64,000 nucleotides of DNA from Prostheceraeus crozeri. Taxonomy: Eukaryota > Platyhelminthes > Polycladida > Euryleptidae. Within the stretch, counting starts at the first letter, position 1. The number at the start of each line of letters is the position of its first letter. The DNA is taken from NCBI GenBank assembly GCA_907163375.1, contig CAJQUW010012931.1, forward strand, positions 80,034 through 144,033. The letters run 5' to 3'. This document shows positions 63,925 to 64,000 of this stretch, in pieces. Below the pieces are notes generated by a model. It saw nothing but the letters and a program-made list of their open reading frames with translations. It was not told the origin of the DNA and searched no databases. The translations under genes and the position numbers were made by a program.

Positions 63925-64000
63925 AAGAGGAGAAAGAATTTATATAAAATAAAGTATTAAAAATAAAAAAGTAAAAAATAAAAAATATATTATAAATAGT
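63925..64000. other. Short AT-rich tail
   Basis: A purine-rich start (AAGAGGAGAAAG) passes into AT-only sequence with AAAATAAA words. No gene. Confidence 0.7.

Overview
The window looks like AT-rich, intron-bearing genomic DNA of an animal, most likely an aquatic invertebrate. The evidence is GT-AG introns, AATAAA signals, several retrotransposon families (Penelope-like elements with GIY-YIG domains and LINEs with APE-type endonuclease and reverse transcriptase), a Tc1-like transposon and a giant virus-like Polinton/Maverick transposon. No rRNA, tRNA or CRISPR was seen. Species cannot be named from the sequence.

Layout. 1-12 kb is a graveyard of retroelements. A Penelope-like element (PLE) is split by a LINE with a 7-bp target duplication. 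Other LINE and PLE fragments lie on both strands. One host-type exon (a DXD glycosyltransferase, minus strand) lies at 8.4-9.1 kb. 12.5-16.5 kb is noncoding and unusually rich in foldback hairpins and a 140-bp inverted repeat. 16.5-21.4 kb holds almost nothing recognisable. At 21.5-22.8 kb is a 5'-truncated LINE. At 23.9-25.5 kb is a complete Tc1-like transposon with an open transposase. 25.5-33.2 kb is noncoding, with two copies of a roughly 1-kb TIR-bearing repeat.

34.1-51.1 kb is the centrepiece: a compact Polinton/Maverick (adintovirus-like) element with almost entirely open genes. It carries a double-jelly-roll major capsid protein, an adenain-like protease, a packaging ATPase, an rve integrase with chromodomain, a protein-primed-type DNA polymerase B, two basic/hydrophobic core-like proteins and a pair of large structural-type paralogs. 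Beyond this core it encodes a clear TATA-binding-protein homologue, two adjacent paralogs resembling PC4-type coactivators, RING fingers and duplicated copies of the polymerase N-terminal domain. Both outermost transcription units start the same way: two CCAAT boxes, a TATA box, then an ATG immediately followed by a GTAAGT donor and a 67-68-nt intron. An octamer-like ATGCAAA(T/G) element precedes several inner genes. Read together, this looks like a virus-like element with its own transcription-initiation kit and two promoter classes.

51.2-53.6 kb contains small minus-strand ORFs, two of them behind TATA boxes, separated by three copies of a 146-bp repeat. From about 53.64 to 63.89 kb the plus strand is a 10-kb degenerate pyrimidine-rich tract almost without G, ending in a poly-G run and a short AT-rich tail. 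This is either a giant polypurine/polypyrimidine satellite or an assembly artefact. Long ORFs in it are a composition effect and are not annotated as genes.
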